Source: an uncultured Clostridium sp. (GTDB lineage Bacteria; Bacillota; Clostridia; TANB77; CAG-508). Taken from it: a stretch of DNA of 9,190 nt. Under the pieces are notes generated by a model, which saw only the letters and a program-made list of their open reading frames with translations, was not told the DNA's origin and searched no databases. Location: the NCBI GenBank assembly GCA_900557475.1, contig USTA01000023.1:1-9190 (forward strand), given 5' to 3'. The position numbers and the translations under genes are program-made. This document shows, piece by piece, positions 1 to 4,964 of this stretch (positions within the stretch are counted from its first letter, which is position 1; each line of letters starts with the position of its first letter).

Positions 1-33
1 ATATAACCTCCCTAAAACTTTTCTCATATTATA
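1..33 (-). promoter_or_regulatory. Promoter -10 and ribosome binding site of a divergent gene starting just left of the window
   Basis: Read on the minus strand, positions 7-13 give AGGGAGG, a near-ideal Shine-Dalgarno sequence. It is followed by six bases to the window edge, so a start codon is expected within a few bases outside. A TATAAT box lies upstream on the same strand (positions 28-33). No convincing -35 box was found at standard spacing. The gene itself is not visible, so its product is unknown. It would be transcribed divergently from the VanW-domain gene. Confidence 0.4.
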
Positions 34-104
34 TCAATAGTATATCAAAAAATAAAGTAAAAAATACAATTTTATATTTACAAATATTTTTATTTATTGT
101 TTAA

Positions 105-127
105 TATAATATAGAAGATTTTAGGAG
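105..127 (+). promoter_or_regulatory. Candidate -10 box and ribosome binding site of the VanW-domain gene
   Basis: TATAAT at 105-110 is a perfect -10 hexamer, but no good -35 lies 16-18 bases upstream in this A/T-only stretch. AGGAG at 123-127 sits seven bases before the ATG at 135 and fixes that start. Confidence 0.45.
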
Positions 128-134
128 AGATTTT

Positions 135-1784
135 ATGAACGCGATACTTTTTAACTCTAATGACCCTTCTGTCCAAGCTACTCAAATGCTAAAAGAAGCT
201 GAACAGATTATAAAAAATAGTAGCCCAAAAGAAAATAGACCCAAAAGTAAAAAATCAATTATTATAATTATTTGTTTAATTGTTTTTATAATTCTTTTAA
301 CAATATTTTCAACTATTTTTGCAATTTTAAATATGAATAGTAATAAAATAATTTCTGGAATATCAATTTTAGGAATAGATGTATCTAATCTTACTAAAGA
401 TGAAGCTAAAGAGAAAGTTTCTAGTTTATTAAATGAACGCTTAAATACTAATTTAGTTTTCAGTAATAATGAACAAATTTTTAATGCTTTACCAGCTGAA
501 TTAGGTTGTTCTTATAATATAGATGATTCTATTTCTAAGGCTTACTCAATTGGTAGGACTGGTCATATATTCAAAAATAATTTTGATATATTAACTTCTT
601 TACTACAAAAGAAGAATATAAATCCAGAGTTTTTATATAGTTTGGATTCACTTAATGCAATTACAGACCAAATTAATGCAACTTTAGATGGAAGATTAAC
701 AGAGGCATCTTATGCTATTGAAGGAAATAATTTAATTATTACAGCTGGAAAATCTGGATATGTAGTAAAAAAAGAGGAATTAAAAAATTTAATTATTGAT
801 AAAATGACAGCTAATGCTTTCTCTACCGATTCAATACCTCTTCCACTAGATACCAAAGATGCTGAACCTATTAACATAGAAAAGATTCATTCTGAAATTT
901 ATAAAGAGCCTAAAGATGCATATTATACACAAAATCCATTTGCTGTATTTTCTTCTGAAACCGGTTTAGATTTTAATATTTCAATGGATGAAGCTAAAAA
1001 TATAGCAGCAAATAATGTAGATACTTGTACAATTCCATTAAAAACACTTTATCCTAAAGTTACGACTGATGATTTAGGAATGGAAGCTTTTCCAGATTTA
1101 CTAGCTTCTTATTCTACAAACTACTCTACAAGTAGTGCAAATCGTTCTACAAATATTGCTTTAGCTGCTTCTAAAATAAATGGTACTGTGCTTATGCCTG
1201 GAGAAGTATTTTCTTTTAATGGAACTGTTGGAAAACGTACTCCACAAGCTGGTTTTAAAATAGCTGGTGTATATGCAAATGGTACTACATCAAGTGACTA
1301 TGGCGGAGGAATTTGCCAGGTATCTAGTACATTATACAATGCTGTTTTAAAAGCCAATTTAGATATTGTAAATAGAGTAAATCATATGTTTACTGTGGGA
1401 TATGTTCCTATTGGATTAGATGCAACTGTATCTTGGGGTGCACCAGATTTTAAGTTTAAAAATAGCAGAAAATATCCTATAAAATTAGTTGCCAAAACTT
1501 CTAATAAAAAATTATATATTAGCGTTTATGGCTGCAAAGAAGATGTTGAATATGATGTTGAACTTATTTCTTATAAAACTGGAACTGTAAAGTATTCTAC
1601 TGTATATACAACTGATTCTTCTCTTGCAAAAGGAAAAACTAAAGTTGTTCAAGCTGGTTCTAATGGTTCTACATCAGTAGCTTATAAGGTTTTAAAACTA
1701 AATGGAAAAGAAGTTTCAAGAACACTTCTTTCTAAAGATACTTATAGCCCTCATAATCAGATTATTGCAAGGGGTACAAAGTAG
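135..1784 (+). CDS. Membrane-anchored VanW-domain protein with peptidoglycan-binding-like and G5-like regions (YoaR type)
   Basis: This 549-residue protein is probably a cell-envelope protein. Residues 1-40 are hydrophilic and lysine-rich near the end, and residues 41-66 form one hydrophobic helix (signal-anchor, N-terminus inside). From about 72 follows a segment with the G-I-D-V-S-N-L-T-x-x-E-A pattern seen in the repeats before VanW domains, which Pfam calls PG_binding_4; a second such region reaches to about 310. The VanW domain spans about 328-465, with NRSTNIALAASKINGT, the PGEVFSFN motif (355-362) and the diagnostic GGGICQVSSTLYNA (390-403). Residues 474-549 resemble a G5 domain. VanW proteins occur in glycopeptide-resistance clusters but are widespread, and their reaction is not established, so no resistance role should be read into this. 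Start chosen from AGGAG at 123-127. The gene stands alone and ends at a strong hairpin. It looks like resident chromosome rather than cargo. Confidence 0.9.
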   Translation: MNAILFNSNDPSVQATQMLKEAEQIIKNSSPKENRPKSKKSIIIIICLIVFIILLTIFSTIFAILNMNSNKIISGISILGIDVSNLTKDEAKEKVSSLLNERLNTNLVFSNNEQIFNALPAELGCSYNIDDSISKAYSIGRTGHIFKNNFDILTSLLQKKNINPEFLYSLDSLNAITDQINATLDGRLTEASYAIEGNNLIITAGKSGYVVKKEELKNLIIDKMTANAFSTDSIPLPLDTKDAEPINIEKIHSEIYKEPKDAYYTQNPFAVFSSETGLDFNISMDEAKNIAANNVDTCTIPLKTLYPKVTTDDLGMEAFPDLLASYSTNYSTSSANRSTNIALAASKINGTVLMPGEVFSFNGTVGKRTPQAGFKIAGVYANGTTSSDYGGGICQVSSTLYNAVLKANLDIVNRVNHMFTVGYVPIGLDATVSWGAPDFKFKNSRKYPIKLVAKTSNKKLYISVYGCKEDVEYDVELISYKTGTVKYSTVYTTDSSLAKGKTKVVQAGSNGSTSVAYKVLKLNGKEVSRTLLSKDTYSPHNQIIARGTK

Positions 1785-1808
1785 ATTTATAGTATAGCAA
1801 CCTTTATA

Positions 1809-1858
1809 AAAAATGGAGCAGAAGAATTTTACTAATTTTTCCGCTCCATTTTTATATT
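1809..1858. terminator. Bidirectional Rho-independent terminator between the VanW gene and fic
   Basis: The arms AAAAATGGAGC (1809-1819) and GCTCCATTTTT (1843-1853) pair perfectly over 11 bp, and the stem can continue past one A/C mismatch. The flanking A and T runs give a U-tract on either strand. It can therefore end transcription of the VanW gene from the left and of fic from the right. Confidence 0.8.
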
Positions 1859-1899
1859 TTTCATAAATATGTTAACTTTTCTACATTTTAAACATTATT

Positions 1900-2589
1900 T
1901 TAAACTAAGTTAACTTTATATCCAAACTTCTCCATTCTCTCCGATTCTCTATCGGGTAATTCTTTTAGCCATTCGGCTAATCCATTGACTTCAGTATTTC
2001 TTAAAAATTCAAAATATTTTATTCTATCTTCTTTTGCTATAACAATAGGTGGTAAATCATTTTTCAACAATTCATAATTTATAAGTAATCTTCCTGTTCT
2101 TCCATTTCCATCTTCAAAAGGATGTATTTTTTCAAATTCAATATGATATCTAGCAATTTTATTGAATATATCTTGCTCATCATGATTATAATTATATATA
2201 TAATACATCATTAAATTTGGTACTTTTTCAGGTTGTGGTGGAATATGTTCACTACCTCGTATAAATACTTGTACAGTCCTATAACCTTCTGCATCTTTAA
2301 TATCTCTATTTATAGTTTCATTTAAATTCTTTATAAATCTTTCATCAAATTCTTCATTATTTTGTAATTTTTTAAAAGCTAATTCTAAAGCCTTTTTATG
2401 ATTAATAGCCTCATATATTTCTCTTGGCTCTTTTCCTTCAATTTTAAAGCTATTGTCATTATAAAGAATAGCATATGTTTCAGCATAAGTAAGTGTACTT
2501 CCTTCAATAGCATTTGAATGATAAGTACTTCTTGTAATTAAATCTTCTAAATAGTCCCTATTACTTAAAATGAATTCTAAAATTTTCAT
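1900..2589 (-). CDS. Fic-family protein AMP-transferase, class II (N-terminal inhibitory helix)
   Basis: This 229-residue cytoplasmic protein is a single Fic domain. The active-site loop is fully canonical, HPFEDGNGRTGR at 156-167, with catalytic His156, acidic Asp160 for Mg2+ and Arg164/Arg167 for phosphates. Such enzymes move AMP (occasionally another nucleotide moiety) from ATP onto a Ser, Thr or Tyr of a target protein. Near the N-terminus S25-N-A-I-E29-G30 fits the (S/T)xxxE(G/N) inhibitory motif, whose Glu normally blocks productive ATP binding. This places it in class II, where the inhibitory helix is in the same chain. The target-docking flap is about 103-124. The start has a good ribosome site (AGAGGT, about 2596-2601). 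No antitoxin gene lies beside it, as expected for a self-inhibited Fic. The oddity is the terminator-like hairpin in its leader. Target unknown. Confidence 0.93.
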   Translation of the reverse strand: MKILEFILSNRDYLEDLITRSTYHSNAIEGSTLTYAETYAILYNDNSFKIEGKEPREIYEAINHKKALELAFKKLQNNEEFDERFIKNLNETINRDIKDAEGYRTVQVFIRGSEHIPPQPEKVPNLMMYYIYNYNHDEQDIFNKIARYHIEFEKIHPFEDGNGRTGRLLINYELLKNDLPPIVIAKEDRIKYFEFLRNTEVNGLAEWLKELPDRESERMEKFGYKVNLV

Positions 2590-2611
2590 AACAATTACCT
2601 CTTTTTTATAG

Positions 2612-2646
2612 AAAAAAGACTTGGAATTTGCCCAAGTCTTTTCTTT
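2612..2646 (-). terminator. Terminator-like hairpin in the fic leader (possible attenuator, or end of the int transcript)
   Basis: On the minus strand the arms AAAAGACTTGG and CCAAGTCTTTT (plus positions 2632-2642 and 2614-2624) pair perfectly over 11 bp around a 7-base loop and run into T6 (2612-2617). The structure lies only 22 bases before the fic ATG, between it and the int gene, so it either stops leftward int transcription or conditionally stops fic's own leader. A short AAGTC (minus strand, plus positions 2667-2671) could pair with the GACTT of the first arm as a weak alternative. Confidence 0.7.
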
Positions 2647-2692
2647 AATGTCCCTATTTAAGGTTGGACTTCCTATAAATATGGTCGAGGTG

Positions 2693-2714
2693 AGGTACTC
2701 TAGCCAATTGCTAT
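2693..2714 (-). other. tRNA D-arm-like fragment, possible relic of an attachment site
   Basis: On the minus strand this reads TAGC-AATTGGCTAGAGTA, close to the usual bacterial tRNA D-arm TAGCTCAATTGGyTAGAGCA but lacking the TC of the first D-stem strand. No matching anticodon stem, T-arm or acceptor stem follows, so it is not a functional tRNA. It could be a truncated tRNA left at an integration site, or chance resemblance. Confidence 0.25.
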
Positions 2715-2757
2715 TTTTCTTTATTTATCAAGTATTTTAAAGTCTTGTTTTTTACTT

Positions 2758-2823
2758 TGAAACTTTTCCTTGAAACTTTAATAAAATTAATTCTGATAAA
2801 TTTTAGTAAGGTTTCAAGGTTTC
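2758..2823. repeat. Paired direct and inverted TGAAACTTT / AAGGTTTC repeats beyond int, possible integrase arm sites
   Basis: TGAAACTTT occurs at 2758-2766 and 2771-2779. An inverted pair, AAGGTTTC, follows at 2808-2815 and 2816-2823. The inner copies form a 13-bp imperfect dyad (CCTTGAAACTTTA at 2768-2780 against 2807-2819, one G-T pair) with a 26-base spacer. There is no U-tract after it in the direction of int transcription, so it is a poor terminator. Its position beside the int stop codon fits binding sites for the integrase arm domain at an element end (inference). Confidence 0.4.
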
Positions 2824-2835
2824 TCTTTTGTGTTT

Positions 2836-4230
2836 TTAATCATAGTCATAATCATAATCTGTATCTATATTAAATATCTCTTTATCTATTAAATAATCTT
2901 CAACATTTTTATTTTCTGCCTTTTCAAATTCAACATCTACATCAACGTAGTATTTCATTGTGACAGTAATATCAGTATGACCTAATATCTTTTTTAGAAC
3001 TGCTGGAGCAATTTTAGCCTCTGCACATCTAGTTGCAAATGTTCCTCTTAACATATGGGTATGAATATCAGTCTTTTTAACTAATTTTCCTTTTGTATTT
3101 TCTTCTTCATAGATTCCAATATTCAAATCTAATGCAATTCTTTTTAGACTGCTATTTATAGAATTTTCTACATACATTGTTCTATCTTCTTTGCAAAATA
3201 ATAAATGTTCTTTATTATCAACCTTATGTTCTAAAGTACCTTGAATAATTTGATAAATTATATTATTCATATTCAAAATTCTTTTACCTGTATTTGTTTT
3301 TGTAGTATTTCCTATAATTGCTTTGCCATTATTATCTTTTGTTTGAGTTCTTCTAATATAGATTTTTCTGTTTTCTAAATCTATATCTTTATCATAATCT
3401 AAAACTAAAGCCTCTCCTATTCTCATTCCTGTACTCAATAATAGTAACAAAATATATTTGTGTCGACATTCTTTATAACTTGCATTATTTAAGTAATCAA
3501 CCAGTTTCTTTTGCTCATCAACTGTTAGTGAAACTCTATGATGACTTTTATATTCACTTTTTGGCTTTTCAACTCGATTATAGCCTTCCATAAAATTATC
3601 TGTTATGATATTTTCATATTTTGCTTGTCCAAATGCCATACATAATAGTTCATAATTTTGTTTTATTGTACTTTTAGAATAGGTTTTCAAACTCTCTAAA
3701 TATTTAACTACTTCATCTCTTGTAACTTTTGAAATAGGTTTGTTAGTAAATTTCTCTTTAGCTAGTTTCTTTACTGTATCTGATTTTCTTTTATGTGTTG
3801 CTTTAATTATCTTGCCTAATTTATAATCTTCTTCAATTTTATTTTTTACAAGATCAATTATTGTTTTATTACTTTTAGTAATTATTCTAAATTCTTGATT
3901 TTCTTCCATTTCAATTTGGAATGACAATGCTTTATTAAATGCTTCTTTCTCATTCTTTCCTACAAATGTTTTAGTAGTTCTTTTTCCTGTAACTGTATCT
4001 CTACCTGTTGTTACTATCGCCTTTGGTGTTATAGAAAAATAGAAAGAATCACATTCTACATTATTATCAATAACTTTTCCATTCTCAAATTTTGTTATTT
4101 GTCTATATTTACATTTATCTTTCATCTTACAATTGTTACAAATTTCTTTGCTAGATAAACCTTTATTTTTTGAATTTTTAATTGTTTTCGTTAAATACGT
4201 TCCTACTGTAATTCCTTTTACTTTATTCAT
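2836..4230 (-). CDS. int: Tyrosine recombinase (integrase) of a Tn916-like integrative element, with a Cys-rich N-terminal insert
   Basis: This 464-residue site-specific recombinase would integrate and excise the element by Holliday-junction chemistry. Residues 31-60 hold a four-cysteine set (C31, C34, C40, C60) that could bind zinc. Residues about 62-112 resemble an arm-type DNA-binding domain (GRDTVTGKRTTKTFVGK). About 122-215 is the SAM-like core-binding domain. The catalytic domain covers about 232-440. The catalytic set is complete: R270 in STGMRIGEAL, probable K311 in TKT, H392-x-x-R395 in HMLRGTFATR, H418 in LGHTD, and nucleophile Y427, nine residues after H418. The C-terminus ends in an Asp/Tyr alternation (DTDYDYDYD). 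At 464 residues it is longer than Tn916 Int (about 405), the excess being the two ends. The start is set by AAAGGA about ten bases upstream. The excisionase gene lies upstream on the same strand, across a 172-base gap. Confidence 0.93.
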   Translation of the reverse strand: MNKVKGITVGTYLTKTIKNSKNKGLSSKEICNNCKMKDKCKYRQITKFENGKVIDNNVECDSFYFSITPKAIVTTGRDTVTGKRTTKTFVGKNEKEAFNKALSFQIEMEENQEFRIITKSNKTIIDLVKNKIEEDYKLGKIIKATHKRKSDTVKKLAKEKFTNKPISKVTRDEVVKYLESLKTYSKSTIKQNYELLCMAFGQAKYENIITDNFMEGYNRVEKPKSEYKSHHRVSLTVDEQKKLVDYLNNASYKECRHKYILLLLLSTGMRIGEALVLDYDKDIDLENRKIYIRRTQTKDNNGKAIIGNTTKTNTGKRILNMNNIIYQIIQGTLEHKVDNKEHLLFCKEDRTMYVENSINSSLKRIALDLNIGIYEEENTKGKLVKKTDIHTHMLRGTFATRCAEAKIAPAVLKKILGHTDITVTMKYYVDVDVEFEKAENKNVEDYLIDKEIFNIDTDYDYDYD

Positions 4231-4261
4231 TTCTTTGCTTTCCTTTCTTGTTAAATTTAAG

Positions 4262-4325
4262 GAAAACTCTTGATATATTTTGATTTTTTGTGTATAATTA
4301 TTTCAATACTATAACAAGAGTTTTC
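4262..4325. repeat. 11-bp inverted repeat flanking the small-RNA promoter
   Basis: GAAAACTCTTG (4262-4272) is perfectly inverted at 4315-4325 (CAAGAGTTTTC), 42 bases apart, and the arms bracket a plus-strand promoter. The right arm is also half of its own small dyad (CAAGA-GTTT-TCTTG, 4315-4328). This could be a two-site operator or alternative RNA pairing within the int leader. Confidence 0.5.
4270..4298 (+). promoter_or_regulatory. Strong sigma-A-type promoter pointing against int/xis
   Basis: TTGATA (4270-4275) and TATAAT (4293-4298) are separated by exactly 17 bases, one mismatch from the full consensus. Transcription would start near 4305 and run rightward, opposite to both flanking genes. 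The -35 overlaps the left arm of the 11-bp inverted repeat, suggesting regulation. Confidence 0.65.
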
Positions 4326-4389
4326 TTGTATTCGATTTAAAATAGTAGTTTGAAGGTTTAAATGTCGCATATTTAAATCTTCTTTTTTT
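4305..4389 (+). ncRNA. Candidate small RNA of about 85 nt in the int-xis gap
   Basis: A near-consensus promoter upstream and a strong terminator at the end define a short transcript with no usable reading frame (the only ATG is followed by a stop after three more codons). The predicted RNA begins with a small hairpin (CAAGA/TCTTG, 4315-4328), has a single-stranded A/U-rich middle and ends in the 12-bp terminator stem. It is wholly complementary to the 5' leader of int and to the intergenic part of any xis-int message, so an antisense role on integrase expression is the natural guess. It matches no RNA family I recognise. Confidence 0.5.
4352..4389 (+). terminator. Rho-independent terminator of the candidate small RNA
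   Basis: GAAGGTTTAAAT (4352-4363) pairs with ATTTAAATCTTC (4371-4382) over 12 bp with one G-U pair around a 7-base loop, followed at once by T7 (4383-4389). On the minus strand there is no T-run after the stem, so it acts only on rightward transcription. Confidence 0.7.
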
Positions 4390-4402
4390 ATCTGTTGTAA
4401 TC

Positions 4403-4597
4403 TTACTCATTTACTTCACTTAAAACTCTACGTGTACTTACGTATTCATTAAATGAACTTACAGCAACTTTAAATGATTTTCCGACTTTAATGCAAGGAA
4501 AATCAGAACGATGGAATAAGTCTAAACATGTTTTATTTCCTATTCCTAATATTCTTCTTACATCTGCTGTAGTATAAAATTTGATTTCGTTTTCCAT
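4403..4597 (-). CDS. xis: Excisionase-family small DNA-binding protein
   Basis: This 64-residue protein fits the excisionase family (MerR-like HTH_17 type), close in size to Tn916 Xis (67 residues). Residues 7-35 give the typical Y-T-T-A-D-V-x-x-I-L-G-I-G-x-x-T-x-x-x-L helix-turn-helix, and P34-C-I-K-V-G-K-S-F-K-V is the wing strand that recurs in this family. Such proteins bend DNA at the element ends and direct the integrase towards excision. The start is fixed by AAAGGAG about eight bases upstream. It lies just upstream of int on the same strand, as in many Tn916-like elements, but is separated from it by 172 bases holding an opposing small-RNA unit. Its leader is unusually GC-rich. Confidence 0.88.
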   Translation of the reverse strand: MENEIKFYTTADVRRILGIGNKTCLDLFHRSDFPCIKVGKSFKVAVSSFNEYVSTRRVLSEVNE

Positions 4598-4624
4598 AAG
4601 TTTTTCTCCTTTCGTGCTTTATTT

Positions 4625-4653
4625 ATGATGATATTTTCCTTGTCCCTCATCAT
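4625..4653 (-). promoter_or_regulatory. Stem-loop just upstream of the xis ribosome binding site
   Basis: On the minus strand ATGATGA pairs with TCATCAT (plus positions 4647-4653 and 4625-4631) around a 15-base purine-rich loop (GGGACAAGG and following bases), ending about 14 bases before the AAAGGAG of xis. It may affect xis translation, but no U-tract makes it a terminator. Confidence 0.4.
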
Positions 4654-4680
4654 CTGGGAATTATTAGATGGTAATTTACA

Positions 4681-4765
4681 TTACTCCACTGGAATTTCAC
4701 CACTCCGACTCCGTCCGAGTTGCACCCTATACGATGAGTTAAGGCTATGCAAGTGTCTCATTATG
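4681..4765 (-). ncRNA. GC-rich, possibly structured leader upstream of xis (unassigned)
   Basis: Counting 4681-4760 gives 39 of 80 G/C (49%), standing out sharply from the very AT-rich surroundings although no conserved protein is evident. On the minus strand ACTC occurs twice and GAGT three times within about 55 bases, allowing alternative short stems; GTAAT-gtaa-ATTAC is a further 5-bp hairpin (4671-4684). The same strand holds a 26-codon frame (4761 down to 4681, starting MRHLHSLNSS and ending GEIPVE) without a clear ribosome site. Either a structured RNA or a leader peptide could explain the base composition. I cannot assign it to a known riboswitch class. Confidence 0.4.
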
Positions 4766-4769
4766 CTGT

Positions 4770-4798
4770 ATCTAACAACTGAAATATTCAATTTTCAA
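4770..4798 (-). promoter_or_regulatory. Weak candidate promoter for the xis leader
   Basis: On the minus strand TTGAAA (plus 4793-4798) lies 17 bases from TTAGAT (plus 4770-4775). The -35 is good and the -10 poor. Transcription would start near 4763, at the left-facing edge of the GC-rich leader. Confidence 0.3.
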
Positions 4799-4829
4799 TG
4801 TGCTATTTAAAGAATTTTGGGTAATTCTA

Positions 4830-4858
4830 TTGACTTTTTAAAGTAATTATTGTAATCT
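4830..4858 (+). promoter_or_regulatory. Upstream candidate promoter of the cargo operon
   Basis: TTGACT (4830-4835) and TAATCT (4853-4858) with 17-base spacing. The -35 is strong and the -10 weak. GTAAT repeats lie inside the spacer. Confidence 0.35.
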
Positions 4859-4886
4859 ATATATATCAACAAGTAATTACTTGATT

Positions 4887-4915
4887 TTATCAGATTATAA
4901 CGTAATCTTTATAAT
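4887..4915 (+). promoter_or_regulatory. Downstream candidate promoter of the cargo operon, dyad in the spacer
   Basis: TTATCA (4887-4892) and a perfect TATAAT (4910-4915) are 17 bases apart, and the dyad AGATTA-N5-TAATCT fills the space between them, a classic repressor position. Start expected near 4922, giving a leader of about 43 bases with AGGAG at 4954-4958. Confidence 0.5.
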
Positions 4916-4964
4916 TTGTCAAGTGATTACAACGAAAAATTTAAATATTTTTTAGGAGTGGAAA

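Larger units (their letters stand above)
4821..4930 (+). repeat. GTAAT repeat array with palindrome, probable operator cluster
   Basis: GTAAT starts at 4821, 4843, 4852, 4873 and 4902, with GTGAT at 4923. The intervals are 22, 9, 21, 29 and 21, close to whole helical turns. One copy lies in the perfect 14-bp palindrome CAAGTAATTACTTG (4870-4883), and CAAGTGATTAC (4920-4930) repeats its left part exactly 50 bases later with one change. AGATTA-N5-TAATCT (4892-4908) is a further dyad. All overlap the two candidate promoters. A DNA-binding regulator is likely; it is not identified. Confidence 0.5.

Noticed and set aside
135..1784. VanW gene as evidence of glycopeptide resistance
   Set aside because: No vanA/B ligase, vanH, vanX or two-component genes are nearby, and VanW-domain proteins are common in ordinary Clostridia.
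1871..1917. GTTAACTTT direct repeat (1871-1879 and 1909-1917) as attachment sites
   Set aside because: Nine A/T-rich bases only 38 apart, one copy inside the fic 3' end; too short and close to support an att pair.
2612..2720. Possible T-box leader ahead of fic, given a hairpin terminator and tRNA-like piece
   Set aside because: The conserved AGGGTGGNACCGCG T-box sequence and specifier stem are missing, and fic is not an amino-acid gene.
2683..2720. A real tRNA gene
   Set aside because: Only the D-arm resembles a tRNA; anticodon stem, T-arm (GGTTCGA) and acceptor stem cannot be found.
4681..4720. GGTGAAATTCC on the minus strand, one base off the GGTGNAARTCC core of cobalamin riboswitches
   Set aside because: The other required boxes, including the CCCGCCACTGT-like B12 box, are absent, and xis is not a cobalamin gene.
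4625..4810. A 61-codon plus-strand open frame opposite the xis leader
   Set aside because: No ribosome binding site in front of its ATG, no recognisable domain, odd composition, and it overlaps the GC-rich minus-strand leader that better explains the sequence.
4821..4930. CRISPR-like array or iteron origin
   Set aside because: Repeats are five to eleven bases with irregular spacers, no cas or replication initiator gene is present, and they coincide with promoters.
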